A DNA stretch of 64,000 nt from Streptomyces alfalfae (GCF_004127445.1 NZ_QEXM01000025.1:186001-250000), one strand, 5' to 3'; shown: positions 36,310 through 45,427, numbered from the stretch's first letter. The notes: generated by a model not told the origin, from the letters alone. Translations and numbers: made by a program.

Positions 36310-36720
36310 TCAAGGACGGGTCGAGGCCGGGTCCAGGACGGGTCTCAGGAGCGGGGCGTGAAGCCCGCCCTCGCCGTCGGCCACCGCCGCCACCCGCGTC
36401 CGTTCCTCGCCCTCCCGGCAGAGCACCAGGGCACTGGCCGCCGCCGTGTCGGTGAGAAGGCCCCGGGCGGCCCCGAGCAGCAGGGCGCGCGCCCACCACG
36501 GCACGCCGCCGGACCGACCGCCCGTCCGCCCCGACCGCCACGGGAACGCGGCGGCCACCGCGAGCACCACGGCTCCGCCGGCGTAGGGACGCGTGGCCCT
36601 GCGGTCGTTGTCCGAGCATCGCCATCCCCCCGTGGGGAGGAAGCGCGAACCCCGGGTTCCGGCCCGGAGCGGCGGTGGTCGTCCTCCCTCACCCGTTCGG
36701 ACCAGGTCCGCTCGCCGCAC
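36310..36720 (-). CDS. Uncertain hypothetical ORF
   Basis: Up to 136 residues on the minus strand. The last 100 residues show Streptomyces-like third-position G+C (GGAVVLAVAAAFPWRSG, VPWWARALLLGAARGLLTD, ALVLCREGEERTRVAAV), suggesting a real short protein, but no convincing start or ribosome site is seen and the first 30 residues look non-coding. The 3' end (36310-36370) runs into a GGACGGGTC-type microrepeat. No family recognised; could be spurious. Confidence 0.3.
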   Translation of the reverse strand: MRRADLVRTGEGGRPPPLRAGTRGSRFLPTGGWRCSDNDRRATRPYAGGAVVLAVAAAFPWRSGRTGGRSGGVPWWARALLLGAARGLLTDTAAASALVLCREGEERTRVAAVADGEGGLHAPLLRPVLDPASTRP

Positions 36721-36772
36721 CCCGTACGGCCGTCACACGCTGTGAACCCCCGACAGAGAGCGAGGACCGGCC

Positions 36773-37231
36773 ATGAGCAGCGCCACGGCACACGAGGGCG
36801 AGCCGGGCCACGGCCACGCGCACCGGCACGACCACGGGAGCGACCCCAGTGCCTGGGCCGGGGGCGGCACCCTGTTCGCCGGGGTCCTGATGCTGGTGAA
36901 CGGCCTGCTCGGCGTGTTCGCGGGCATCGCGGGCATCGCCAAGGACGACGTCTACGAACGCGTCGGCGACTACGTCTACAAGTTCGACCTCGCCACCTGG
37001 GGCTGGATCCATCTGATCCTCGGCCTGGTCATCGCCGCCACCGGCTGGGGCATCCTCAAGGGCGCGGGCTGGGCGAAGGCGGTCGGCGTCGCGCTGGCCG
37101 CGCTCGGCATCGTGACGCAGTTCCTGTGGCTGCCGTACACGCCGGTCTGGGCGGTCATCTCCGTCGCGATCGGCCTCTTCGTCATCTGGGCGCTCTGCAC
37201 GGACACCTCGGAGCAGCGCACCGGCCCCTGA
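36773..37231 (+). CDS. DUF7144-like four-helix membrane protein
   Basis: 152 residues. His-rich N-terminus (GHGHAHRHDHGSD), then four membrane helices: GGTLFAGVLMLVNGLLGVFA, WGWIHLILGLVIAATGWGIL, KAVGVALAALGIVTQFLWLP, VWAVISVAIGLFVIWALC. The WxWxHLxxG helix and overall layout match the DUF7144 family common in Streptomyces; function unknown. The His tract could bind metal, but this is a guess. Confidence 0.85.
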   Translation: MSSATAHEGEPGHGHAHRHDHGSDPSAWAGGGTLFAGVLMLVNGLLGVFAGIAGIAKDDVYERVGDYVYKFDLATWGWIHLILGLVIAATGWGILKGAGWAKAVGVALAALGIVTQFLWLPYTPVWAVISVAIGLFVIWALCTDTSEQRTGP

Positions 37232-37415
37232 CGGCGCACCGGCCCCTGACGGCGCTCCGGGCCCTGACGGCGCTCCGGCGGCCATCCGACGGTCCGACGG
37301 CACGGCGGCCATCCGGCGGTCACAGCGGCCCGGCGGCCATCCGACGGCCCGACGGCCCGGCGGCCCGGCGGCCCGGCGGCCCGGCGGCCGTCCGGCGGTC
37401 CGGTGGTCCGGTGCG
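37231..37415. repeat. Low-complexity tandem array of CGGCGGCCC/CCGACGG units
   Basis: Begins with four 17-18-bp units (CCCCTGACGGCGCACCGG type) and grades into 9-10-bp units (CCCGGCGGCC) that fill the gap between the membrane protein and the convergent LysR gene. No hairpin terminator could be singled out. Confidence 0.7.
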
Positions 37416-37419
37416 TGCG

Positions 37420-38328
37420 TCAGAACGCCGCCGGTCCCCCGTTCGCCTCCACCGCGTCGCGGACGGCCGCCGCGAACGCCTCCGTCCGGGCGTTCGCGCC
37501 CGCCGTGCGCCAGACCAGGGCCACGTCGGCGGACGCCACGTCCCGCAGCGGCACGAACGTGACGTCGGGGCGGGCGTAGTAGTGCTCCACCGAGGCCACC
37601 ACCGGAGAGACCCCCTGGCCCGCCGCGACCAGCGTCATCAGTTCCTGGAAGCTCGCCACCGCCTGCCCGCGGCGGATCACCCGGCCGCTCGGCGTGCGCG
37701 GCGGCACGTGGAAGTCCCACCAGTACGCGGGGGCGCCGTTCACCACGCCGAAGAACGTCTCGCCCGCCAGCTCCTCCAAGGAGACCGACGCCCGCCCGGC
37801 GAGGGGGTGGCCCACCGGCAGGGCGAGCAGGCGGGGTTCGTTGATGACGACGGGCCCGACCGTCAGGTCCGGCTCCTCGACCGGCAGGCACGTGAAGAGC
37901 ACGTCGACCTCGCCGCCGCGCAGGGCCCCCAGCGGGTCCTGGAACTGCGTCTCGCGCATCCGCACCTCGCAGCCGGGGCGCCGCTCGCGGAAGGCCGAGA
38001 GGACCGCCCCGGTCAGCGACCCCGCGCCCGAGCCGAGAAAGCCGACGGACAGCTCCCCCTCGACGCCCCGCGCGGCGTCCTTGGCGCGGGCCACCACCGC
38101 CTCCATCTCCTTGTGCAGCGGCGCGATGTCCTCGTACAGCCGCCGCCCCAGCGGTGAGAGGCGGACGACCCGGCTGGTGCGTTCGAAGAGCGGGGCGCCG
38201 ATCTTGCGCTCCAGTTTCTTCACGGTCTGGCTGACCCGTGCCTGGGAGAGCAGGAGCCGCTCCGCCGTACGGCCGAAATGCAGCTCCTCGGCCAGCGTCA
38301 AGAAGGTCTCCAGCTCCTGGCGTTCCAC
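37420..38328 (-). CDS. LysR-family transcriptional regulator
   Basis: 302 residues. N-terminal winged helix (VERQELETFLTLAEELHFGR, LLSQARVSQTVKKLERKIGA) and a periplasmic-binding-type effector domain (GFLGSGAGSLTGAVLSAFRE, DVLFTCLPVEEPDL). The start is one of two adjacent GTG codons at 38326-38331; 38328 has the better spacing to a GGGGGG ribosome site. Divergent from the secreted SGNH hydrolase at 38485, which is its probable target or neighbour. Confidence 0.92.
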   Translation of the reverse strand: MERQELETFLTLAEELHFGRTAERLLLSQARVSQTVKKLERKIGAPLFERTSRVVRLSPLGRRLYEDIAPLHKEMEAVVARAKDAARGVEGELSVGFLGSGAGSLTGAVLSAFRERRPGCEVRMRETQFQDPLGALRGGEVDVLFTCLPVEEPDLTVGPVVINEPRLLALPVGHPLAGRASVSLEELAGETFFGVVNGAPAYWWDFHVPPRTPSGRVIRRGQAVASFQELMTLVAAGQGVSPVVASVEHYYARPDVTFVPLRDVASADVALVWRTAGANARTEAFAAAVRDAVEANGGPAAF

Positions 38329-38346
38329 CACGTACCCCCCGTGACC

Positions 38347-38373
38347 TGCGTCGATAAGCGTGAGTGCGTCGAT
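38347..38373. promoter_or_regulatory. Direct repeat TGCGTCGAT in the LysR/SGNH gap
   Basis: TGCGTCGAT occurs at 38347-38355 and 38365-38373, 18 bp apart, in the 156-bp divergent gap. It could be part of a LysR binding region; weak evidence. Confidence 0.3.
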
Positions 38374-38484
38374 CGTTGCATGGTTCGCCCTTGATGCTCC
38401 CGCACGGCGGGCGGATCTTGGGATCACCGGCCGGACGGCAGCCGCCGCACCAGCCTCCCTCCTCCCAACTCCCCGGAGCCCACG

Positions 38485-39753
38485 ATGCTTTCCCGTGCCC
38501 GCACCACCGTCCTCGCCGCCGCCTCCGCCCTCGCCCTGACCGCCGGGCTCGCCCTCACCGGCGCCCACGCCGCCCCCGACCGCGCGGGCAAGGGTCCCGC
38601 CTGGACCGCCGCCTGGGCCGCGTCGCCGCAGCGGCCGAGCACCGGGTTCGAGCCCAACTGGTCGGAGGACGGTTTCAGCGGCCAGACTCTGCGCCAGGTC
38701 ATACGCGTCACGGAGGGCGGTGACAGAGCCCGCATCCGCCTCTCCAACGCCTACGGGTCCTCGCCGCTCAGGATCGAGGGCGCCACCGTCGCCCGTACGG
38801 AGAAGGGGGCGTCGGTGCAGAAGGGCTCGGTCCGGCGGCTCACCTTCGGCGGCAAGCGGTCGGTGAGCGTCCCGGCGCACGAGCAGCTCTCCAGCGACGA
38901 GGCCGGGCTGCGGCTCGCCCCCTTCGAGTCGGTCACGGTCACCCTGCACCTGGCGGGGACGACCGGGCCCGCCACCTTCCACGCCCAGTCCTTCGCCACC
39001 AGCTACCGGGCGGACGGCGAGCACACCGCCGACACCGGCGCCGAGGCCTTCGGCGAGTCCACGGAGTCCTGGTACTACCTCTCCGGTGTCGACGTCAGCG
39101 GTTCGAGGCCGGCCAAGCGGGACGGCGTCGTCCTCTTCGGGGACTCCACGACCGACGGCTTCGCCTCCACCGCCGACCGTGACCGCCGCTGGTCCGACGC
39201 GCTCGCCGAACGCCTCGCGGCGGCGGGCACCGCGCGGCCCGTGCTCAACGCCGGCATCGGCGGCAACCTGGTCCTCAACGACTCCGCCTGGTACGGGGAG
39301 CGGAGCGCCAACCGGTTCGCGCGGGACGCGCTCGACCTGCCCGGCGTCGGCACGGTCGTCGTCCTCCAGGGCGTCAACGACATCGGTTTCAGCGAGAGCG
39401 ACACTCCGACCTACAAGCCCGCCCCCGTGGTGTCCGCCCGTGACCTCATCGAAGGCCACCGGGAGTTGATCCGCCAGGCCCGCGCCAAGGGCGTCAGGAT
39501 CGTCGGGGCCACGCTGCTGCCGTTCGGCGGCTCCGACCACGACGGGAAGCGCGCGGCGGCCGTCAGCGACGCGTTCAACGACTGGGTCCGCACCTCGGGC
39601 GAGTACGACGCCTACGTCGACTTCGACAAGGCCCTCGCCGACCCCGACGACCCGCAGCGGCTCGCCCCGGAGTACGACAGCGGCGACCACCTGCACCCGA
39701 ACGACGCCGGGTACCGGGCGATGGCCCACGCGGTCGCGCCGAACGCGCTGTGA
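38485..39753 (+). CDS. Secreted SGNH/GDSL hydrolase
   Basis: 422 residues with Sec signal (TTVLAAASALALTAGLALTG, cut near AHA-AP). N-terminal beta domain (to about 205: WTAAWAASPQRPS, LRQVIRVTEGGDRARIRLSN), then the SGNH core: VVLFGDSTTDG with catalytic Ser, AGIGGN with block II Gly, QGVNDIG with block III Asn, and the terminal SGDHLHPNDAGY with Asp/His. A common Streptomyces extracellular esterase/lipase layout. ATG 38485 follows CCGGAG. Divergent from LysR. Confidence 0.94.
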   Translation: MLSRARTTVLAAASALALTAGLALTGAHAAPDRAGKGPAWTAAWAASPQRPSTGFEPNWSEDGFSGQTLRQVIRVTEGGDRARIRLSNAYGSSPLRIEGATVARTEKGASVQKGSVRRLTFGGKRSVSVPAHEQLSSDEAGLRLAPFESVTVTLHLAGTTGPATFHAQSFATSYRADGEHTADTGAEAFGESTESWYYLSGVDVSGSRPAKRDGVVLFGDSTTDGFASTADRDRRWSDALAERLAAAGTARPVLNAGIGGNLVLNDSAWYGERSANRFARDALDLPGVGTVVVLQGVNDIGFSESDTPTYKPAPVVSARDLIEGHRELIRQARAKGVRIVGATLLPFGGSDHDGKRAAAVSDAFNDWVRTSGEYDAYVDFDKALADPDDPQRLAPEYDSGDHLHPNDAGYRAMAHAVAPNAL

Positions 39754-39784
39754 GCACGCTCGGCGCGGCCGTCGGCGGCCCGGC

Positions 39785-40174
39785 TCAGGTTCTGGCCGTG
39801 CAGTAGTGGTAGTAGGTCATCACGAACGTCCCGGCCGCGACCGCGAGCGACACCACGGCGCAGGCCAGCACGCTCCTGCCGCTCTGGTTGTACAGGAAGC
39901 CCAGCGCCGTCCCCGTGAGCACCGCCCACGACAGGGCGCGCGGCCCCGGGGGGAGTTTCCCGCCCACCCGGTGCAGGGCGGTGACCAGGGCGGTCAGCAC
40001 GAGGCCCGACAGGACGCCGAGCAGCACCTTCCCGGCGGTGACCGGCCCGCCGTGGATGGCGTTGGTCGCGACCCAGAAGCCGTAGGCGAGGCCGAGGAGC
40101 AGCGGCAGGGCCCGGGCCGCGGTCGAACCGGACCGCGAGGCGGGCGCGTGACGGAGGGGGGCGGCATGTGCCAT
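39785..40174 (-). CDS. Hypothetical four-helix membrane protein
   Basis: 129 residues with about four hydrophobic helices (LPLLLGLAYGFWVATNAI, VLLGVLSGLVLTALVTAL, LSWAVLTGTALGFLYN, VLACAVVSLAVAAGTFV) ending in TYYHYCTART. GAAGGGA precedes ATG 40174. Not assigned to a named family; function unknown. Convergent with the SGNH gene. Confidence 0.8.
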   Translation of the reverse strand: MAHAAPLRHAPASRSGSTAARALPLLLGLAYGFWVATNAIHGGPVTAGKVLLGVLSGLVLTALVTALHRVGGKLPPGPRALSWAVLTGTALGFLYNQSGRSVLACAVVSLAVAAGTFVMTYYHYCTART

Positions 40175-40214
40175 GACGGTTCCCTTCTCGGCCTCGCCGA
40201 CGCGAAGCGGACGG

Positions 40215-40545
40215 GGCCTCAGCGGTTGCCGGGGGTGGTTCCGGTTGCTGCCGGGTCAGCGGTCGTCCCCGGGGGACCGGTCGCTGCCGGGTCAGCGGGT
40301 GCCCCGGGAATGGTGGTTCCGGTTGCTGCCGGGGTCAGCGGCTGCCCCGGGGCTGCTGGTCCCGGGGCAGCTGGGTCAGCGGTCGTGCCCCGGGGGGGCC
40401 GGTGGTCCCGGTCGCTGCCGGGCCATTGGTCACCCCGGAGGTGGTGACTCCGGTCGCTGCCGGGCCGGCGAGCGCCCGGGGGCGGGGTTCCGGGTGCTGC
40501 CGGGCCAATGGCCGCCCGGGAGCCGGGGGTTCCGGTTGCCGGGGG
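40215..40545. repeat. 330-bp array of degenerate ~40-bp repeats
   Basis: About eight units built on GGTTCCGGTTGCTGCCGGGTCAGCGG(T/C)-type sequence alternating with GTCCCCGGGGG-type sequence. It lies between the stop of the SH3 protein and the start of the membrane protein, both on the minus strand. No gene is supported in 40175-40545. Confidence 0.85.
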
Positions 40546-40959
40546 TCAGCGCCTGCTGTAGGCGCACGGTTCGTGGCAGTCCCGGTCCTTCGATTCCTTC
40601 CACTTCGGGCACGGGTCCTCCTCGGCGCAGCTCGGCACGTGCCACCCGTGGGTGTCGATGTACGCCGCGCTCACCCAGCCGCCGACGCCGGTCAGCCAGT
40701 ACCAGACGGAGTTCCCGTGGACGGCGGTGCCGCGCGTGGCGCAGTCGACGCGGTCCTCACTGCCCTTCGGCAGCTTCGCGACGATGCCGCCCGCGGTGCT
40801 CGGCTGGTCCCTGACCTTCAGGTCCGGGGTGGAGACGACGGTGCCCCAGATGACGCCGTCGTCGCCGTGCGCGGGACTCGCGGCGGTGGCGGAGGCGGCG
40901 GAACCCACGGTCAGCAGGGCCGTGACGCCCGCCGCCCCCAGAGTCGATGCGATGCTCAT
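40546..40959 (-). CDS. Secreted SH3-domain protein
   Basis: 137 residues. Signal MSIASTLGAAGVTALLTVGS cut near ATA-AS, then one bacterial SH3-like domain (VVSTPDLKVRDQPSTAGGIV, VDCATRGTAVHGNSVWYWLT, GWVSAAYIDTHGW) and a Cys-rich tail (SCAEEDPCPKWKESKDRDCH) with four Cys likely in two disulfides. Such domains bind peptidoglycan or act in wall-associated signalling. GAGGAGG precedes ATG 40959. Confidence 0.88.
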   Translation of the reverse strand: MSIASTLGAAGVTALLTVGSAASATAASPAHGDDGVIWGTVVSTPDLKVRDQPSTAGGIVAKLPKGSEDRVDCATRGTAVHGNSVWYWLTGVGGWVSAAYIDTHGWHVPSCAEEDPCPKWKESKDRDCHEPCAYSRR

Positions 40960-41108
40960 GATCGGCCTCCTCGTCCCCTCATCCAGGTAACACCCGTTCG
41001 GCCGAGCCCTCCACCGGAAGCCGCTTCGGCCCGTCCCCGCCCCGGCGGTCGGCCCCCCGCACGCGCCCCTCGCTTGCCCCATATGCAGTCGCCCCGCTCG
41101 CGCCGCCC

Positions 41109-41993
41109 GTGAGCTGGGCCTTGCCTGGATGCGTGCCCCGCAGCGTCCGCAGCAGCCTGTCCGCAGTCCTCCTCGTCGTGGCCTGCCTCCTCGTGCCGCT
41201 CGGTGCGCTCTCGGCCTGGGCGAGGTACGAGATCGGGGACGAGGACAGCTACGTGGCGGCCATGGCGCCGCTCTCCGCCGACCCGGCGGTGCGCACGGCC
41301 GTGGGGGACGCGGTCACCGACGCGGTGATGAAGGAGATCGACGTGGGCCCGCTCCAGGGCACGGTCAAGGCCTTCGTACGCGACGCGGTGGCTTCGTTCA
41401 CCGGTACGGCGGCGTACGAGACCGCCTGGAAGGCGGCGAACCGCGCGGCGCACGCCGCCGTGGAGCGGGCCCTCGACGACGACTCGGGCGGCGAGGTCTC
41501 CATCGACCTCGCGCCCATCGTCCAGCGGGTCAAGCAGCAACTGTCCGACGACGGCGTGCCCTTCGCCTCGAAGATCCCGGTCCGGCACACCGAGGTCACG
41601 GTCCTCGACTCCGGGGACCTGGGCCCGCTACGGAAGGGCTTCCACGTGCTCCAGACGGCCGGCCCCTGGCTCCCGGTGGCGGCGGTGGTCCTCGCGGCGG
41701 CGGGCATCTTCCTGTCCCTCCGCCGCCGCAGGGCGGTCATCGCCACGTCCGTGGGCGCGGCTCTGGCGGCGGCGGCCCTGGCCGCGGCGGTCGCCCTCAC
41801 CCGCACGCTCACGCTGCGGGACCTCCCCCCGGACGTCTCCCACGACGCGGCGGCCGCGGTCTACGACGCCCTGACGGAATCCCTCCGGGCAGCCGCGTGG
41901 ATCATCATGGCGGCGGGCGCGGCGGTGGCCCTGACGACGTGGCTGACAACCCGCCGCCCCCGCGAGAAGCGCCGAAACGAGACCCCCCGCTAG
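41109..41993 (+). CDS. Integral membrane protein, hypothetical
   Basis: 294 residues from GTG 41109 (an alternative GTG at 41133 starts nearer the first helix). One N-terminal helix (LSAVLLVVACLLVPLGALSA), a ~130-residue extracytoplasmic segment (DEDSYVAAMAPLSADPAVRT, TAYETAWKAANRAAHAAVER), then three C-terminal helices (WLPVAAVVLAAAGIFLSL, VIATSVGAALAAAALAA, AAWIIMAAGAAVALTTWL). Similar layouts are annotated only as integral membrane proteins in Streptomyces. Function unknown. Confidence 0.82.
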   Translation: MSWALPGCVPRSVRSSLSAVLLVVACLLVPLGALSAWARYEIGDEDSYVAAMAPLSADPAVRTAVGDAVTDAVMKEIDVGPLQGTVKAFVRDAVASFTGTAAYETAWKAANRAAHAAVERALDDDSGGEVSIDLAPIVQRVKQQLSDDGVPFASKIPVRHTEVTVLDSGDLGPLRKGFHVLQTAGPWLPVAAVVLAAAGIFLSLRRRRAVIATSVGAALAAAALAAAVALTRTLTLRDLPPDVSHDAAAAVYDALTESLRAAAWIIMAAGAAVALTTWLTTRRPREKRRNETPR

Positions 41994-41995
41994 GA

Positions 41996-42175
41996 CCACG
42001 GGGAACGGCACGCCAACCCCCCACCGCCCCGCGGACGACGAACACGACCAGCCCCCCAGGGGGCGCGAGGAACTGCGCGCCAAGCCACGACCCACCCGCA
42101 AACGACAAACGAGACCAGCCCCGCAAGGGGCGCGAGGACTGCGCGACAAGCCCCCACCAACCCGCAGACAACGAC
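41996..42175. repeat. Three tandem copies of a Streptomyces-type intergenic element
   Basis: Units of about 62 bp with the core GGGGCGCGAGGAACTGCGCG, preceded by a CCCC..GGGG mini-hairpin and followed by (C)AAGCCACGACCCACCCGCA-like sequence. The first copy is degenerate. Related single copies occur at 55372 and 61898. Confidence 0.8.
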
Positions 42176-42278
42176 CCACCCGAGAAGAAACGCCGCCCCC
42201 GAGGAAGGAACCGCCCCCCGGCGAGCAACCGTTACGGGGAGAGGACCCCGGCAGCACCAGCCAACCGAAAGGCCGGCC

Positions 42279-43304
42279 TTGAACAGCGAGACCGTCACCC
42301 GCGACACCCAGCGGGACGAGGCCGACGAACCGGGCCGGAGGCCAAGGGGCAGAGGCAGAGGCAAGGCCGCCCTCGCCGCCCTGCTGCTGACCGCGGTCAC
42401 CGCGATCCTCGCCTTCCGCGCGGCGGACTCCGACGGCTTCACCCCGGTCACCCAGGCCCTCGCCTTCCTGCCCTGGCTGCTGGTCCCCGCGGCCACGGCC
42501 CTGCTCCTGACGGTCCTCGCGAGATGGCGGACCGGCATGGTGTGGGCGGTGGCGGCGCTCGGCGGAGTCGCCTGGTACCTGGAGCCGTACGGCAACACGG
42601 ACGCCCCCGAGGGCCCCGCCGTGGCCGAACTGCGCGTCATGACGTCGAACGTGGAGTTCGGCAGGGGCGCCCAGGGCCTGGTGGAGGCGGTCCGCGAAGA
42701 GGACCCCGACCTCCTCTTCGTGGAGGAGTGCGACCCGGCCTGCTCGGCCCTGCTCCGCAAGGAGCTGCCCCGCGGCGACTACCCCTACCGTGAGGCGGTG
42801 GAGGCGTACGGCGCGGAGGGTTCCGCCATCCTCGCCAAGGTCCCGCTGAAACCGGCGAAGGGCATATCCGGCACCCTCGGCATGCCGGGGGCCGTGGCCG
42901 AGGTGAAGGGCCATGAGATACGGGTCCAGCTCGTCCACCCGATGCCACCGCTGCCCGACGGTGTGGGCCTGTGGCGCGAGGAGCTGGGCAGAATCAGGGA
43001 CTACGCAGCCGCGGGCGAGGGCCGCCCCACCATCGTGGCGGGCGACTTCAACGCCACCCAGGACCACGCCGCCTTCCGCTCCGTCCTGGACGCCGGGCTG
43101 CGCGACGCCGCCCGCCTCGACGGGACCTCACGCGCCCCGAGCTGGCCCGCCGCCGCGCCCGCGCCGCTGGGCGCCCAGATCGACCACGTCCTGGCGACCC
43201 CGGACTTCTCGGCCCGTGACGCCCGCTTCCTGGAGATCGGCGACACGGACCACCGGGCCCTGGCCGTGACCCTGACCCTGCATCGCGCGGAGCCCGCGGA
43301 CTGA
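42279..43304 (+). CDS. Membrane-anchored endonuclease/exonuclease/phosphatase-family protein
   Basis: 341 residues from TTG 42279 (AAAGG upstream). Basic cytoplasmic start, three short membrane helices (ALAALLLTAVTAILAF, LAFLPWLLVPAATALLLTVL, MVWAVAALGGVAWYL), then the EEP catalytic domain: MTSNVEFG, FVEECDP (metal Glu), VAGDFNATQDHAAF (Asp/Asn), QIDHVLATPDF and the final DTDHRALAVTL His. The catalytic domain should face outside the membrane. It may cleave extracellular nucleic acid or phospholipid-like esters; the substrate is not evident. Confidence 0.92.
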   Translation: MNSETVTRDTQRDEADEPGRRPRGRGRGKAALAALLLTAVTAILAFRAADSDGFTPVTQALAFLPWLLVPAATALLLTVLARWRTGMVWAVAALGGVAWYLEPYGNTDAPEGPAVAELRVMTSNVEFGRGAQGLVEAVREEDPDLLFVEECDPACSALLRKELPRGDYPYREAVEAYGAEGSAILAKVPLKPAKGISGTLGMPGAVAEVKGHEIRVQLVHPMPPLPDGVGLWREELGRIRDYAAAGEGRPTIVAGDFNATQDHAAFRSVLDAGLRDAARLDGTSRAPSWPAAAPAPLGAQIDHVLATPDFSARDARFLEIGDTDHRALAVTLTLHRAEPAD

Positions 43305-43338
43305 CCGGAAAGCCCCGCATACCGGCAATACTGGACGC

Positions 43339-45363
43339 ATGCCTCGTGAGACCCCTCCCACCCCTCCGGAATCCCGCGAGTCACGCGCATCACGCGGCCC
43401 CCAGCGCCCCCTCGCCCCGCCCGCCTGGCTGGTCAGGTCGCTCAAGCCGCAGTCCGCGCCCATCCCCTGGGCGGCCGTTGCCCGCGCCTCCGTGGCGATG
43501 GCGCTGCCGCTGGCCATCGGCATCCTCGCGGGGCACCCCACGTACGGGGCGCTCGCCTCCATGGGCGCGCTCTCGGGCGTCATCGGCGACACCGCCGACG
43601 CCTACCGCATGCGCATCCTCAACATCGCCGTGCCGCAGCTGTTCGGCGCCATCGGCGTCACCCTCGGCTCGCTCGCCTTCGGCCACGGCTGGGTGGCCGT
43701 CGGCGCCGTCACCCTCGTCGCGCTCGTCTCCGGGATGATGTCGACGATCGGCGCCGTCGCCTCCGTGTCCGGGCTGCTCCTGCTCCTCAACTGCGTGGTC
43801 GGCGCCGGTCTCCCGATGCCGGGCCAGTGGTGGCTCGCCCCGGCCCTGATGACCGGCGGCGGCCTCCTCGTGCTGGCCCTCGCCCTGCTCGCCTGGCCGC
43901 TGCGGTCCGGCGTCCCCGAGCGCGCCGCCGTCGCCGACTCCTACCTCTCCGTGGCCGCGCTCCTCGAAGCCGCGGGCACCGACGCCTACGACGACGCCCG
44001 CGGCGCCGTCACCGTCTCCCTCAACCAGAGCTACGACCTCGTTCTCGCCCGCCGCGCCCTCGACCACGGCCGCAACGCGGAACTGGTGCGGCTCGTCGCC
44101 CAGTTGAACGCCCTCACCCCGATCGTCGAAGCCGCCCCCGCCGCCCACCAGTGGGCCCGCCACGCCCGCGTACGCCTGCCCGCCGAGGTCCCCGCGGCCG
44201 TCCGCGCCCTCGCCCAGGCGGTGTGGCGCGGCGGCGAGGGGCCGGACAGGGGCGGCGCGCCCGCCCTGCCGGAGCTGGCCGAGCCGCGGGACCACGCGTC
44301 CCGGGCCATCGACCACGCCGTGCGGCACGCGGCGGAGACGCTCGGCGACCCCGACCCCCTCGGCGTCATCGAGACCGACGACCGCCTCGGCCGGCCCGCC
44401 GCGCTGCGGGTCCGCGCCCGCCGCGCCGCCCGCAACGTCATCCTCTCCGGAGCGTCCTGGCGCTACGGACTGCGGCTCGCGCTCTGCATCGGCATCGCGC
44501 AGTCCCTGGTGTCGTTGATCGACGTGCCCAGGTCGTACTGGGTGGCGCTCACCGTCACGTTCGTCCTCAAGCCCGACTTCGGCTCGGTGTTCTCGCGCGC
44601 GGTCCTGCGGGCCCTCGGCACGGCGGCGGGCCTGGTCGTCGCCGCCGTCGTGCTCAGCGAGGTGCCGCACGGCTGGTGGGACGTGCCCGTGATGATGCTG
44701 CTCGCCCCGCTCATCCCGGCCCTGACCACCCGCGGCTACGGCCACCAGACGGCGGCCATCACCCCCGTCATCCTGCTGCTCTCCGACATCCTCAACCACC
44801 AGGGCCTCGGGCTCGTGGCGCCGCGGCTCGTCGACAGCCTGCTCGGCTGCGCCATCGCGCTCGTCGCGGGCTATCTGCTGTGGCCGGAGAGCTGGGGGAC
44901 CCGGATCGGCGACCGGCTCGCGGACACCGTCGCCGACACCGCCCGGTACGTGGAGTGCGTCTTCGGCGCCCACGAGGACCCGGCGGCCAGGGCCCGGATG
45001 CGCCGCCGCCTCTACCGCGACCTGTCCGCCATCCGCTCCGAGTTCCAGCGCGCCCTGACCGAGCCGCCGCCCACCGGTTCGCGGGCCGCAGCCTGGTGGC
45101 CGCTGGTCGTCGCGGTGGAACGCGTCCTGGACGCCACGACCGCCGCGCGCGTCCGCATCCGGCACGGCGCCGAGGAGCCCGCGCCGGAGGAGATCGCCGA
45201 GGTCGTCGCGGAGCTGCGGGGGCTCGCGGCCGGTCTGCGCGCCTCGTCGCATCTCAGGGAGGTGCGGGCCGATTTCACCGTGGGCCCCAAGGACAGCGTC
45301 CTCGAACCCCTGCGGCAAGAGGTGGGGGCCGCGCGGGCCATCGCGTCGCCGAAGACGACGTGA
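43339..45363 (+). CDS. FUSC-family (aromatic acid exporter-like) membrane protein
   Basis: 674 residues in the usual FUSC order: two blocks of six or so membrane helices (about 50-190 and 375-520), separated by a helical cytoplasmic region (about 195-360), and followed by a C-terminal helical cytoplasmic domain. The second block begins LRLALCIGIAQSLVSLI and contains PRSYWVALTVTFVLKPDFGS, the characteristic FUSC signature. Likely exports aromatic or other small acids, by analogy with AaeB/YccS. It starts 34 bp after the EEP gene and may be co-transcribed. Confidence 0.92.
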   Translation: MPRETPPTPPESRESRASRGPQRPLAPPAWLVRSLKPQSAPIPWAAVARASVAMALPLAIGILAGHPTYGALASMGALSGVIGDTADAYRMRILNIAVPQLFGAIGVTLGSLAFGHGWVAVGAVTLVALVSGMMSTIGAVASVSGLLLLLNCVVGAGLPMPGQWWLAPALMTGGGLLVLALALLAWPLRSGVPERAAVADSYLSVAALLEAAGTDAYDDARGAVTVSLNQSYDLVLARRALDHGRNAELVRLVAQLNALTPIVEAAPAAHQWARHARVRLPAEVPAAVRALAQAVWRGGEGPDRGGAPALPELAEPRDHASRAIDHAVRHAAETLGDPDPLGVIETDDRLGRPAALRVRARRAARNVILSGASWRYGLRLALCIGIAQSLVSLIDVPRSYWVALTVTFVLKPDFGSVFSRAVLRALGTAAGLVVAAVVLSEVPHGWWDVPVMMLLAPLIPALTTRGYGHQTAAITPVILLLSDILNHQGLGLVAPRLVDSLLGCAIALVAGYLLWPESWGTRIGDRLADTVADTARYVECVFGAHEDPAARARMRRRLYRDLSAIRSEFQRALTEPPPTGSRAAAWWPLVVAVERVLDATTAARVRIRHGAEEPAPEEIAEVVAELRGLAAGLRASSHLREVRADFTVGPKDSVLEPLRQEVGAARAIASPKTT

Positions 45364-45427
45364 CGGTGGCGGCCCGCGCGGCCCCCGTGGGCCCGCGTCA
45401 GGGACGTGGGCCCCTCCGACCGGTCAC

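Noticed and set aside
37420..39729. Single 769-codon minus-strand frame including the LysR gene
   Set aside because: Only the last ~302 codons are LysR. The rest is antisense to the SGNH hydrolase, and the GTG at 38328 with a G-run ribosome site is the real start.
40215..40545. Possible CRISPR array
   Set aside because: Repeats diverge throughout, and spacing sequences are themselves repeat variants; no cas genes nearby.
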